Assembly (NCBI RefSeq): GCF_964340395.1
Contig: NC_135551.1
Location: 62,001 to 126,000, forward strand
Direction of reading: 5' to 3'
DNA: 64,000 nt
Source of the DNA: Glandiceps talaboti
Taxonomy: Eukaryota; Hemichordata; Enteropneusta; Spengelidae
Under the pieces are notes generated by a model. The model saw only the letters and a program-made list of their open reading frames with translations, had not been told where the DNA came from and did no database searches. The translations under genes were made by a program, and so were the position numbers. Below, one piece after another: positions 33,021-45,425 of the stretch; positions within the stretch are counted from its first letter, which is position 1, and each line of letters begins with the position of its first letter.

Positions 33021-36000
33021 ATAAGGTGTTCATATTACATCAATTATAAGATGTTCATATAACATCAATTATAAGATGTTCATATAACATCAATTATAAG
33101 GTGTTCATATTACATCAATTATAAGGTGTTCATATTATCAATTATAAGGTGTTCATAATACATCAATTATAAGGTGTTCATATTATCAATTATAAGGTGT
33201 TCATATTACATCAATTATAAGGTGTTCATATTACATCAATTATAAGGTATTCATATTACATCAATTATAAGGTGTTCATATTATCAATTATAAGGTGTTC
33301 ATATTACATCAATTATAAGGTGTTCATATTACATCAATTATAAGATGTTCATATTATATCAATTATAAGGTATTCATATTACATCAATTATAAGATGTTC
33401 ATAATACATCAATTATAAGGTGTTCATATTATCAATTATAAGGTGTTCATATTACATCAATTATAAGGTGTTCATATTACATCAATTATAAGATGTTCAT
33501 ATTACATCAATTATAAGGTGTTCATATTACATCAATTATAAGGTGTTTATATTATCAATTATAAGGTGTTCATATTACATCAATTATAAGGTGTTCATAT
33601 TACATCAATTATAAGGTGTTCATATTACATCAATTATAAGGTGTTCATATTACATCAATTATAAGATGTTCATATTACATCAATTATAAGGTATTCATAT
33701 TACATCAATTATAAGGTGTTCATATTATCAATTATAAGGTGTTCATATTACATCAATTATAAGGTGTTCATATTACATCAATTATAAGGTATTCATATTA
33801 CATCAATTAATTATAAGGTGTTCATATTACATCAATTAATTATAAGGTGTTCATATTACATCAATTATAAGGTATTCATATTACATCAATTATAAGGTGT
33901 TCATATTACATCAATTATAAGGTGTTCATATTATCAATTATAAGGTGTTCATAATACATCAATTATAAGATGTTCATATTACATCAATTATAAGGTATTC
34001 ATATTACATCAATTATAAGGTGTTCATATTACATCAATTATAAGGTGTTCATATTATCAATTATAAGGTGTTCATATTACATCAATTATAAGGTGTTCAT
34101 ATTATCAATTATAAGGTGTTCATATTACATCAATTATCAGGTGTTCATATTACATCAATTATAAGGTGTTCATATTACATCAATTATAAGGTGTTCATAT
34201 TACATCAATTATAAGGTGTTCATATTACATCAATTATAAGATGTTCATATTACATCAATTATAAGGTGTTCATATTACATCAATTATAAGATGTTCATAT
34301 TACATCAATTATAAGATGTTCATATTACATCAATTATAAGGTGTTCATATTACATCAATTATAAGGTGTTCATATTACATCAATTATAAGATGTTCATAT
34401 TATCAATTATAAGGTGTTCATATTACATCAATTATAAGGTGTTCATATTACATCAATTATAAGGTGTTCATATTACATCAATTATAAGATGTTCATATTA
34501 TCAATTATAAGGTGTTCATATTACATCAATTATAAGGTGTTCATATTACATCAATTATAAGGTGTTCATATTACATCAATTATAAGATGTTCATATTACA
34601 TCAATTATAAGGTGTTCATATTATCAATTATAAGGTGTTCATATTACATCAATTATAAGGTGTTCATATTATCAATTATAAGGTGTTCATATTGCATCAA
34701 TTAATTATAAGGTGTTCATATTACATCAATTAATTATAAGGTGTTCATATTACATCAATTATAAGGTGTTCATATTGCATCAATTAATTATAAGGTGTTC
34801 ATATTACATCAATTATAAGGTGTTCATATTGCATCAATTAATTATAAGGTGTTCATATTACATCAATTATAAGGTGTTCATATTACATCAATTAATTATA
34901 AGGTGTTCATATTACATCAATTATAAGGTGTTCATATTACATCAATTAATTATAAGGTGATCATATTGCATCAATTATAAGGTGTTCATATTACATCAAT
35001 TAATTATAAGGTGTTCATATTACATCAATTATAAGGTGTTCATATTACATCAATTAATTATAAGGTGTTCATATTGCATCAATTATAAGGTGTTCATATT
35101 ACATCAATTAATTATAAGGTGTTCATATTACATCAATTATAAGGTGTTCATATTACATCAATTAATTATAAGGTGTTCATATTACATCAATTATAAGGTG
35201 TTCATATTACATCAATTAATTATAAGGTGTTCATATTACATCAATTATAAGGTGTTCATATTACATCAATTAATTATAAGGTGTTCATATTACATCAATT
35301 ATAAGGTGTTCATATTACATCAATTAATTATAAGGTGTTCATATTGCATCAATTATAAGGTGTTCATATTACATCAATTAATTATAAGGTGTTCATATTA
35401 TCAATTATAAGGTGTTCATATTACATCAATTATAAGGTATTCATATTACATCAATTAATTATAAGGTGTTCATATTACATCAATTAATTATAAGGTGTTC
35501 ATATTACATCAATTATAAGGTATTCATATTACATCAATTATAAGGTGTTCATATTACATCAATTATAAGGTGTTCATATTATCAATTATAAGGTGTTCAT
35601 AATACATCAATTATAAGATGTTCATATTACATCAATTATAAGGTATTCATATTACATCAATTATAAGGTGTTCATATTACATCAATTATAAGGTGTTCAT
35701 ATTATCAATTATAAGGTGTTCATATTACATCAATTATAAGGTGTTCATATTATCAATTATAAGGTGTTCATATTACATCAATTATCAGGTGTTCATATTA
35801 CATCAATTATAAGGTGTTCATATTACATCAATTATAAGGTGTTCATATTACATCAATTATAAGGTGTTCATATTACATCAATTATAAGATGTTCATATTA
35901 CATCAATTATAAGGTGTTCATATTACATCAATTATAAGATGTTCATATTACATCAATTATAAGATGTTCATATTACATCAATTATAAGGTGTTCATATTA

Positions 36001-37152
36001 CATCAATTATAAGGTGTTCATATTACATCAATTATAAGATGTTCATATTATCAATTATAAGGTGTTCATATTACATCAATTATAAGGTGTTCATATTACA
36101 TCAATTATAAGGTGTTCATATTACATCAATTATAAGATGTTCATATTATCAATTATAAGGTGTTCATATTACATCAATTATAAGGTGTTCATATTACATC
36201 AATTATAAGGTGTTCATATTACATCAATTATAAGATGTTCATATTACATCAATTATAAGGTGTTCATATTATCAATTATAAGGTGTTCATATTACATCAA
36301 TTATAAGGTGTTCATATTATCAATTATAAGGTGTTCATATTGCATCAATTAATTATAAGGTGTTCATATTACATCAATTAATTATAAGGTGTTCATATTA
36401 CATCAATTATAAGGTGTTCATATTGCATCAATTAATTATAAGGTGTTCATATTACATCAATTATAAGGTGTTCATATTGCATCAATTAATTATAAGGTGT
36501 TCATATTACATCAATTATAAGGTGTTCATATTACATCAATTAATTATAAGGTGTTCATATTACATCAATTATAAGGTGTTCATATTACATCAATTAATTA
36601 TAAGGTGGTCATATTGCATCAATTATAAGGTGTTCATATTACATCAATTAATTATAAGGTGTTCATATTACATCAATTATAAGGTGTTCATATTACATCA
36701 ATTAATTATAAGGTGTTCATATTGCATCAATTATAAGGTGTTCATATTACATCAATTAATTATAAGGTGTTCATATTACATCAATTATAAGGTGTTCATA
36801 TTACATCAATTAATTATAAGGTGTTCATATTACATCAATTATAAGGTGTTCATATTACATCAATTAATTATAAGGTGTTCATATTACATCAATTATAAGG
36901 TGTTCATATTACATCAATTAATTATAAGGTGTTCATATTACATCAATTATAAGGTGTTCATATTACATCAATTAATTATAAGGTGTTCATATTGCATCAA
37001 TTATAAGGTGTTCATATTACATCAATTAATTATAAGGTGTTCATATTACATCAATTATAAGGTGTTCAAATTGCATCAACTAATTATAAGGTGTTCATAT
37101 TACATCAATTAATTATAAGGTGTTCATATTACATCAATTATAAGGTGTTCAT
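32577..37152. repeat. Giant hierarchical minisatellite (25/54/1648 bp)
   Basis: The basic unit is 25 bp: TTCATATTACATCAATTATA plus AGGTG. A 23-bp form (TATCAATTA) lacks CA, and a 29-bp form doubles AATT. In 34.68-35.40 and 36.33-37.09 kb the 29- and 25-bp units alternate as a 54-bp dimer. The whole block from about 33.76 kb repeats once at a constant 1648-bp offset: the marker variants ATAATACATC (33951/35599), GGTATTCATATT (33791/35439) and the unique GGTGATCAT / GGTGGTCAT (34951/36599) all agree. About 180 units in total, inside the CRYZL1-like intron. Confidence 0.97.
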
Positions 37153-37630
37153 ATCACATATAAAAATAGCGCAAATATTGCGTTGCCGCACAACTTCATG
37201 TTCAGGGCAATGATAGATATATAATTTTTTGAAGATTTAAAGTTGTAACCAAAACAAAATTTTCATACCTAATTTCCATCACCATAATCCAGCCACATCC
37301 TAAGCTGGAAGTGTACAAGACAAGTATAGCAACATCCTAATCAAACTTTAAAGGGATGTGTCTACAAGGTTTTGTACTTCTTTATTTTTTAAAATCAATT
37401 TGGAACCAAGTCATACCAATGTAACATGTTTAACTTTCTTGGTTGTCTTATTGTAATATTTTAAACACAAGCTACATTCAGTTTATATGGGTAGGTGATG
37501 AAACAGCTGTCTTACAACATATTACATAATCAAGTCATAAACCAAACTGGCCATGCTACAGGCTTTACCACCAGAGGAAATAGTAAAGTAAACATTATAA
37601 TAGTTAATTAACAATGTACTGTTCTCACTG
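37153..37630. other. No feature recognised
   Basis: Ordinary AT-rich sequence between the minisatellite and a family C element. Confidence 0.4.
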
Positions 37631-37639
37631 TGTCAGCTA

Positions 37640-38330
37640 TTAATGAGGACATATCTACACATTCTCAACAAAGTTTAGCTCAATCTACTGGGTAATTTCA
37701 GAGTTGAAGATTTTTGAGGAAAAGCAATGATATAGAATAACACTTCTAGAAACATCTCACCAAGTTTCAAACTCATTCACTTAGTACTTTTTGAGATATA
37801 AGTTTTTGACCAAATTCACATTTTTACACCTTAATTCCATATCACTCATGGAATCATGGCATGCGTAACATATCTTCGTCCATACATCCCTAAATGCATT
37901 TCCATTAAATTTCAGCCCAATCTGCTCAGTGGTTTTGGAATCATAGATTTTCAACCAAAGAGACACATTTTTAGCCCTAATTTGCATATCACTGATGGAA
38001 TCATCCCGTCATGAACAAATCTTACTTTACACCCCCTTAAGAATCTTCCCACAAATTTCGCACCAATCTGCCCAGTAGTTTCTGAGTTTAAGTTTTTTGA
38101 CCAAAAATCACATTTTTTGACCCAAATCACACACCTGTGATGCGATCATTTTGATTTGAACAATTTCCCAACTAGACACCCAAGGTAATGGACCCACCAA
38201 ATATCGTGGCAATCGGTTCAGCGGTTTTTGACTTTAAGTTGTTTACACACATACACACACACACACACACAGACAGACGCCGGGCGATCCCTATAGCACT
38301 ACTGAACCTCAGTTCAGTTGTGCTAAAAAC
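37640..38330 (+). mobile_element. Family C HINE, 3' half
   Basis: Core phrases ATATCACTCATGGAATCAT, TTTCAGCCCAATCTGCTCAG and CCAACTAGACACCCAAGGTA are followed by a CA/CAGA run at 38244-38279. The hairpin at 38294-38325 (TAGCAC...GTGCTA) ends in AAAA. The upstream TTGCTATGGGCGTGG module is missing. Confidence 0.8.
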
Positions 38331-39625
38331 CACATTTAGAGTCTCATCTTTACCAGTTGCAGTTAATGTATTGGAATACAATTCTCCTTTGCTCATTATA
38401 TTGCAATATTTTAATTTTGTTGTTGTTCTAATGAAGATGGCAGTAATTCAATACAATTGTCATCTATGGTTATAAATATTCTTATGTAATTTGTATGTTA
38501 AAGGATCACTTGGGTAAAACTGCTTAATATTGTATTTCTTGGTTTTAAGTGTATCATTATAGTGTGTTTAGTTGATGTTTGTTAAAGACTGGTGAATCCT
38601 CTTGTGTTCAGAGATGCAACTTTTGAGAGCTCTTGCTGTTTGGTACAACATGAATTTTATCAAACAATTCACTTCTGATTCATGTCAGTCTTTTAAATAT
38701 CAATTTATTATGAAGAATCCCATGTTGATTCTTTAATTTAGAAATCTTCTTTGTACTACATCTACGCAACATGTTGTTCTCCCTTCAACAAAGCCACTCA
38801 AAGATTTAGTTTGGGCTGATAAGTCCCCTGTGTACATTTTAGAATGGAACAGTTGTTTTTGTGCCAGTAAGAGTTTTAAAATCCATTTTCGGTCACCGAG
38901 TAGCTGACGTTACAGATTTGAAGATCAATATTTGTGACTTTTCTTCATTTCCAATGAAAACTGTCTACGTTGAAAATGTGTTCCATACAGTATCAACAAT
39001 ATATTTGCAACTTTGACTTTCTGATTTGATTATTATATATTGTTTCAGTCTGTTGTGGATTTGGAAAGATAATCAATAACTTGAGGTGTCTAATGACATC
39101 TTTAGTGTTCTTTGCATTTGTGTACATCACCAATCGGTGCCAGGAAAGTTAAAATTCTCCATACATTGTTAAAAAAATAATTTGATGCCAATTAAGATGT
39201 TACATTATGACTGTTTCCTTGAAATATATTCTTTCAGCTGTGTTTATATTTTTTCAATGAACATATAATCCATATAACCTGACTAATCAGGCCAAGTTTA
39301 TGTGGGATGGTAATGGAGGAAAGTAACATAGTAGAGTTATTTTACTTAAATTTGTGTCAGTGTGATTGAATGACATGTTACAATAGCTAGACAGAAAAAT
39401 GCTGGTCTTACTTACAAGTAAGCCATTGAATCTATAATTTGGTGAGAAACAACTTAGAGAAAAGTAAGTAGTGTTATTTTTCATACTGATATTTGCTCTA
39501 AATCCCTTACCTTTAAGTTCAGCATTTTAATAAGCAATCATCGGAGATGACTTGGCCCCCGCAATGGATGTTTTCAGGGGATTGCCACCAGTCATGGTAG
39601 TGTGATGTATTAGATTGTATGAAAT
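38331..39625. other. No gene recognised
   Basis: AT-rich intronic sequence. Short ORFs have no motif, and no repeat family was recognised by eye. Confidence 0.35.
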
Positions 39626-39629
39626 ATAG

Positions 39630-39753
39630 TGCCAATGGCACTGTAGGACAACTGTATAATTGACTGAATATTTGCATACATTTTTTTAATGTTTATTTAT
39701 TTGTCTACTAATCCCTGTAGTTATTTTGCTGAATCCAGTTGCCTATCCAACCA
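39630..39753 (+). mobile_element. Family C HINE, 5' part left of the Penelope insertion
   Basis: Begins GCCAATGGCACTGTAGGACA and continues to CCAGTTGCCTATCCAACC. The same text resumes at 40998 after the inserted element. Confidence 0.75.
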
Positions 39754-40997
39754 AATAAATGCATAAGGAACTAATAAACCAGTCCGTATATATAGCTGTT
39801 AAATCCGACGTTTCGAATTAATATTCTTTTTCAAAGGAAAAATTGGTGAGACACAAAAATGCCAGGTGAAAACCCGAACATTTTCCAATTATAATGGAAG
39901 ATAACCGCGCGTGATATATATAAACGGTTATATGTGGGAAAAGTTCTTAAATTCGCACGCACCAAATAGAACCCAATAGAATAGGCCTGAAATTTAAAAA
40001 AATACCCAGTTTTTAGATTGGGAAAGAGGGAATAATCTATTAATTCCAAGGGGTTCCAGCGTTCCAAGACGGAAAATGATTTCTTCTTCCTTTAACCTCA
40101 ATGCTTTCTCATTACCAGAAACCTTACAAATTCCTGAAATGGACATATCTGATACACTATTATCGTTTGTAATAAAATGCATAGATACGGGATAGTTACG
40201 ATTCTTTTGTCTGGTCAAACGGAGATGTTCCATGAAACGATCACCAAGACGACGTACAGTTGAACCTATATATAGAAAATCACATTTTTGACATGTAATG
40301 CAATACACTACATTAGTACTAATACAAGTAAATCTACTTGTAACAGGCACACTGTTCTTAGGGCCAAAAACATGATTAGTATTAATAATGAAACGACATG
40401 TACCACATCGACTACGATCGCACGGAAAAGAACCAGTATTAACTTCCAATTCACGTTGCTCTGTACGTACCACCATATCTCTAAGACTGGTATCACGACG
40501 CCAAGCTGTTAATGGTACTGCAGGAAACAATGAATTGGTAACCCTATTAGAACGTAAGATATTAAAATGCTTGTATATAATGTTTTTAACTCTTGTTGAA
40601 AAGGGATGGTATGTAAGAGCTAGTATGGGACGATCGTTGTTACTGCTCTGATCATGTGATTTGATACAACCTTCCCTAGACAAAGATGATACTTTATGTA
40701 AAGCCGCGTTGGTAACAGACATAGGATAACCACGTTGATGGAAGTATGTGCAAAATTCAGCAGACCTTTTTCTGAAATCCAAATCACTACTACAAATACG
40801 ACGTAAACGAAGTAATTGTGAATAGGGAATGGAATCTTTACACTTATTAGGATGTGATGAACCATACTGCAAATATGAATGTGAATCAGTAGGTTTAGTA
40901 TAAATAGATGTAGCTATATCATCATCATCAATCCTAAGGGAGATGTCAAGGAAATTGATAGTTAGTTCTGAAATATCATAAGTATACTGAATAGCAG
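39754..40997 (-). mobile_element. 5'-truncated Penelope-like element with GIY-YIG endonuclease
   Basis: Flanked by perfect 16-bp direct repeats, GTTGCCTATCCAACCA, at 39738-39753 and 40998-41013. The minus-strand frame is open from about 40985 to 39994 (roughly 330 codons, no stop). It begins in the last part of the reverse transcriptase: INFLDISLRI, SIYTKPTDSHSYLQY, HPNKCKDSIPYSQLLRLRRI. A linker with TYHPFSTRVKNII follows, then FPCDRSRCGTCRF and the GIY-YIG nuclease: VVYCITCQKC, FLYIGST, RRLGDRFMEHL. The catalytic palm is missing, so the copy cannot move by itself. The 3' region has no ORF. Confidence 0.88.
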
Positions 40998-42275
40998 GTT
41001 GCCTATCCAACCATGTTGCTATCTTTGCGATATACGCGATCATTTGGCTCTTGCTATGGACGTGGTCATGTTGCTAGATATATTTGCATACATTTTTGTA
41101 TGTTTTTGTTCACTTGTGTATGAATTCCTGATATTATCTTTGCAATATACATGATCATTTGGCTGTTGCTGTGGGTGTGGTCATGTTGCTAGGCATATTT
41201 ACATACATTTTTTTGAATGTTTATTCAATTGTCTATTAATCCCCATTGCTATCTCCACAATATATGTGATCATTTGGCTGTTGCTAGGGGCGTGGTCTTG
41301 TTGCTAGGCACATTTGCATACATTTTTTGAATGTTTATTCATTTGTCTTTCTATTCCCATTGTTATCTTTGCAATATACGTGATTATCCGTCCATGGCTA
41401 AAATCCATGGTCTTGTTGCTAGGCAAATTTACATACATTTTTTGAATGTTTATTCAATTGTCTATTAATCCCTGTTGTTATCTTTGTGAAATACATGACC
41501 GTTTGGCTGTTGCTATGGGCGTGGTCATGGTTGCTAGGGTATTTGCATACATTTTTTGAATGTTTACTCACTTGTCTACCAGATGATGTTATTTGACCAA
41601 AATATACTGCCATTTGGTTGTTGCTAAGGGCGTGGTCATGGTTGCTAGGGTCAATTTTGTCAAATGTTTTGAAGAAAATCTGCAGAATAACACACTAACA
41701 TCTCACCAAGTTTCAGACTGACCAAGTACTTTTTGAAATGCAAGTTTTTGACCAAAAATAAACATTTTTACACCTAATTTGCATATCATTCATGGAATCA
41801 TTATATGCTTAATATTTCTTCGTCCATACATACCTAGATGCCTTCCCATTAAATTTCAGCCCAATCTGCTCAGCAGTTTTGGAATTATAGATTTTTAACC
41901 AAAAAGACACATTTTTAGCTCTAATTTGCATATTACTGATGGAATCATCATGTCATGAACAAATCTTACTTTACACCCCCTTAAGAATGTTCCCACTAAA
42001 TTTCGTACCAATCTGCCCAGTAGTTTCTGAGTTTAAGTTTTTTGACCAAAAATCACAGTTTTGGACCCAAATCACACACCTGTCATGTGATCATTTTGAT
42101 TCGAACAATTTCCCAACTAGACACCCAAGGTAACAGACCCACCAAATATCATGGCAATCGGTTCAGTGATTTTTGACTTTAAGTTGTTTACACACATACA
42201 CACACAGACAGGCAGACAAACAGACACCGGGCAATCCCTATAGCACTACTGAACCTCAGTTCAGTTGTGCTAAAA
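40998..42275 (+). mobile_element. Family C HINE, remainder right of the Penelope insertion
   Basis: Four or five core units with TTGGCTGTTGCTATGGGCGT and TTGAATGTTTATTCA (41010-41660), then the TAATTTGCATAT module. A CA/CAGA tract is at 42193-42224. The hairpin at 42241-42272 (TAGCACTACTGAAC...GTTCAGTTGTGCTA) ends in AAAA. Confidence 0.8.
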
Positions 42276-42768
42276 AGACCATAGTTTGGCTGTTGCTATG
42301 AGGGTTGTCATGGTTGCTAAGGATATTTGCATACATTTCTTTTAATGTTTACTTACTTGCCTACCTGATGATGTTGTTATTTGACCAAAACACACTGCCA
42401 TTTGGTTGTTGCTATGGGCATGGTCATTCTTGCTCAGGCCAAAATGTTTTACAGAAAATCTACAGAATAACATTTCTAAGAACATTCCCACCAAATTTCA
42501 GGCCAATCTGCCCATTAGGTTTTGGAATTTATGTTTTTGAACAAAAATCACATTTTTGATTCTAAGTTGGCTAAATTGCCTCATATCACAAAACAAATTG
42601 ACGTGCATATGTAAATCATAGTTTATTATCCATTTACTACGTTTGAAAGAAATCGGTCAATGAATGTCCAAGATATGGCTGTGGGCCCACTCATGCATGT
42701 ACACACGCACACACACACACACACCCATGGACGGCACCCAATCTATTAGCCCCCGGGGCTAATAAACC
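42276..42768 (+). mobile_element. Composite family C core plus a second hairpin-ended HINE tail
   Basis: 42280-42560 carries family C core phrases without their tail. 42570-42720 resembles the family B core (ACAAATTGACGTGCATATGT), then a CACACA run (42703-42722). It ends in a compact hairpin, AGCCCCCGGGGCT, at 42751-42764, followed by AATAA. This third hairpin variant suggests a B-related subfamily. Confidence 0.55.
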
Positions 42769-42944
42769 TGACCATATACAATGTAGATGAAAAATCGGTA
42801 TTTATTTAGTAGTCTCGTTCTGAAGGTGCACGAATTGTGCACTGAGTGACAAAGCAGTGAGATGTGAGCGACTACAATTAGATTTTTAATTTATATAACA
42901 ACTTTTTTTTTTTTTTTTCAATTAAAAAAACCCAATGACATATC

Positions 42945-43440
42945 GGATTGTATCACGACGAAAATGGATATGCACATGTATGTCATAGAACACTGTGCTA
43001 ATACCAACTCTGAATGAGATCTGTTCAAGCATGTCTGAGTTATGGCTTTGGACATGGAAGAAAATTCGCAAACAAAATGGCTGCTAGGCAGCCATATTGG
43101 ATCGTATCACGATAACAATGAATTTGCACATGTATATTATAGAACACTGTCCTAATACCAACTTTGAATGAGATCTGATCAAGCATGTCTGAGTTATGGC
43201 TTTGGACAGGGAAAATTCGCAAACAAAATGGCTGCTAGGCAGCCATATTGTATGGTATCATGAAACAAATTAATGTGCATATGTATGCCATAGTACGTTG
43301 CCCCTGTACCAAGTTTGAAAAAAATCGTTCTAGGCATCTCCAAGAAACGGCTCTGGATGGACGGATACATGGACAGACAGACGGAACCAAATCCATAAGT
43401 CCCTGTCCCGGACTTCGTCCGACCGCGGCGGGGACTAATA
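42945..43440 (+). mobile_element. Family B HINE, 3' half
   Basis: Two and a half core units (CAAACAAAATGGCTGC, GCAGCCATATTGGATCGTAT) are followed by a GGAC/GACA microsatellite at 43356-43382. The hairpin at 43398-43436 has an enlarged GC-rich loop (CGACCGCGG), and TAATAA follows. Confidence 0.75.
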
Positions 43441-43625
43441 ATCACAATGTGCTGTACTGAAAAACTGTTAAAATGTTAAAAGGTACTTGCATCACAGAGG
43501 TCATTATCTGACCTTTGACCGAGACAATTACTTCATTTGTAAACTTTCCTGAACGCTGTGATATGATTAACATATGTGATATGAAAAAACATCACATATT
43601 TAAGCAATAACCCATCCCCTGGGGA

Positions 43626-43726
43626 GGTATACCAAGAGGTTTTGACCAGTGAATGAAATATATGCACAAGCAATAGCGAGTGCATATATTGAGTTCACTG
43701 GTCAAAACCGAGTGGTACCGGTATAC
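43626..43726. repeat. Long inverted repeat (hairpin)
   Basis: Left arm 43626-43667 and right arm 43680-43726 pair through GGTTTTGACCAGTGAA / TTCACTGGTCAAAACC and ATATATGCAC / GTGCATATAT, with GGTATACC-like outer ends and a 12-base loop. It looks like a fold-back MITE or an inverted duplication. Confidence 0.75.
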
Positions 43727-43754
43727 AATGTACCTTACCCATACCTTTATCGCT

Positions 43755-44653
43755 ATTATATTATACCAGTATATTGAAAATATCAGAAACAAGATATTAA
43801 GAAGTAACGTTTCATCGTTTCATATGCGCCCCTGTGACTAATTTGCATAACAACGCTGCTTTCAAGACCGCTGATCTGGGCCTCAACCATGACATGAATG
43901 TCATGCAGTAACTGGATTTATTTTATCTGCTAGTCGTTTCTAGGGATCATCTGTACATTGATCGGCTCATTAAAAGTGTACAGTAATGAATAAACAGCCT
44001 GTTTGACTCAAGGTATAAACTTGAAGTTGTTTAATGAATACAGCATGCTTCGTGCCCGGCCGACTTTGTGACTTGGTGGAGTGAGACAATAGACATGGTG
44101 GCAGGTTGATATTTATAATGTATTTATATTGTTGGAAGTTATGTCAGTAGATTTTCGGGTTTGAGGATTTCCCTCTTGGATTGATGACTGATACTCTAGG
44201 ACAGGATCCCAGATGAATTTCTATTTAGATTAATGGGTAGTTGGTCAGTGTAAGCTCTTACACTTGCTTCATTTTTATGACAGATAGGACAGCTCACTTG
44301 TTTCCACTCCAGTCGAGGCTAGCTAGACAGTATTTGAATTGACTGCGTTCATGCCTTGACCTTAGTAGGCGATGATTTGTACAAATATGCGATAACTTGG
44401 CTGCTTTCTAAATTTCCTTCATAATTTCCCATAAAATATTGTCTATTGAGAAAATCCTACTCTGACAATTCGCAGAGTTCACTATCGGCATCATGGTGGA
44501 CCACAATGTTCGTAGACGAACAGTGAACATCAGAATTTGGATGCGTGCATGCCAACCATGCATTGTTGCTCATTTTTAATAGACGTGCTAGTTCGATGTC
44601 TAGACCAATCAGATCTCTCGATATGCACCATCAATATACTGGTATAATATAAT
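43755..44653. repeat. 23-bp perfect inverted repeat pair spanning 0.9 kb
   Basis: 43755-43777 and 44631-44653 are exact reverse complements around TATACCAGTATATTG. The 850 bp between have no recognised ORF. They may be the ends of a non-autonomous DNA transposon, but no target duplication was identified. Confidence 0.55.
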
Positions 44654-44847
44654 CTAGCTTTTACACTTGTACCTGGATGCACGTTTTTTACACAATTCTT
44701 ATCTGGAATAAATAATGTTAAAATATACTATGCATTTTCATTGATGGTGAAAGTGCACCCCAACCCCACCCCCAACTTACACTTATTTGCATGTGCCTTT
44801 AGGGTATTTCAAAATAACTCTGCACATGCAGTTAATTATTTCATAAA

Positions 44848-44935
44848 GGACAAAACTCAAGCTTATGCTGGGTGGGTTTGAACCCAGACTGCATTTTTAA
44901 GAGGTGCATGTTAGCTAACTGTTTGGCCATAGAAA
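44848..44935 (-). other. tRNA-like sequence (degenerate tRNA or SINE head)
   Basis: On the minus strand the sequence GGTTTCTATGGCCAAACAGT has an A-box look. About 45 bases later GGGTTCAAACCC fits a B box and T-arm. The anticodon arm does not fold cleanly. It is probably a decayed tRNA-derived repeat. Confidence 0.35.
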
Positions 44936-44981
44936 CCCCCTAATGTGGTGTTATCATAGAACTCAGTTGTATCGAACTTAC

Positions 44982-45115
44982 ATTTGCAGCGTCTAATACA
45001 AGTATAGTTTCACCAGCAGATATCCTAGCCAAATATTGCAATGCAGTGTATGCTCTGATACCATCTACAAGACATGCTGAAGCTTCACTGAAAGTTACTC
45101 TCCTTGGTTTTACAA
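44982..45115 (-). CDS. CRYZL1-like: CRYZL1-like gene, exon (first visible)
   Basis: 134 nt. Acceptor TTTATTCAG precedes 45115 and donor GTAAGT follows 44982. Entry phase is 1 and exit phase 0. The reading is VKPRRVTFSEASACLVDGIR, AYTALQYLARISAGETILVL, DAAN. It matches the CRYZL1 segment running from the end of the catalytic domain (KPEKVTWTEAAGSI) through [24 protein letters not shown] into the cofactor fold. Joined to the next exon it reads DAAN-SAGTILIQLA without a break. The next exon is 16,308 bp away. The N-terminal exons were not found in the window. Confidence 0.9.
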
Positions 45116-45199
45116 CTGAATAAAATATAATATAATATGACACTTTTAAATGGTAAAGAATCAAACCTATCAAATCAAGGAATTTGACTTGCGTGCTAA

Positions 45200-45425
45200 A
45201 TAATAGGGTATAATAGCAATATACTCCCTGTAAAATAACCTGGTATAATAACAATATACTCCCTGTAAAATAACATGGTATAATAACAATATACTCCCTG
45301 TAAAATAACATGGTATAATAGCAATATACTCCCTTTAAAATAACATGGTATAATAACAATATACTCCCTGTAAAATAACATGATATAAATTATGTGCTCT
45401 TTGTAACGTAACATGGTAAACATTT
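45200..45425. repeat. 35-bp tandem repeat, about six units
   Basis: The unit contains AATATACTCCCTGTAAAATA, then ACATGGTATAATAAC. Outer units are more diverged. It lies about 85 bp upstream (minus sense) of the CRYZL1-like exon 44982-45115, within the preceding intron. Confidence 0.9.

Noticed and set aside
34712-37112. Long open frames (82, 142 and 250 codons) in the 32.6-37.1 kb array
   Set aside because: They are translations of a 54-bp minisatellite dimer with no variation pattern or context of a real gene.
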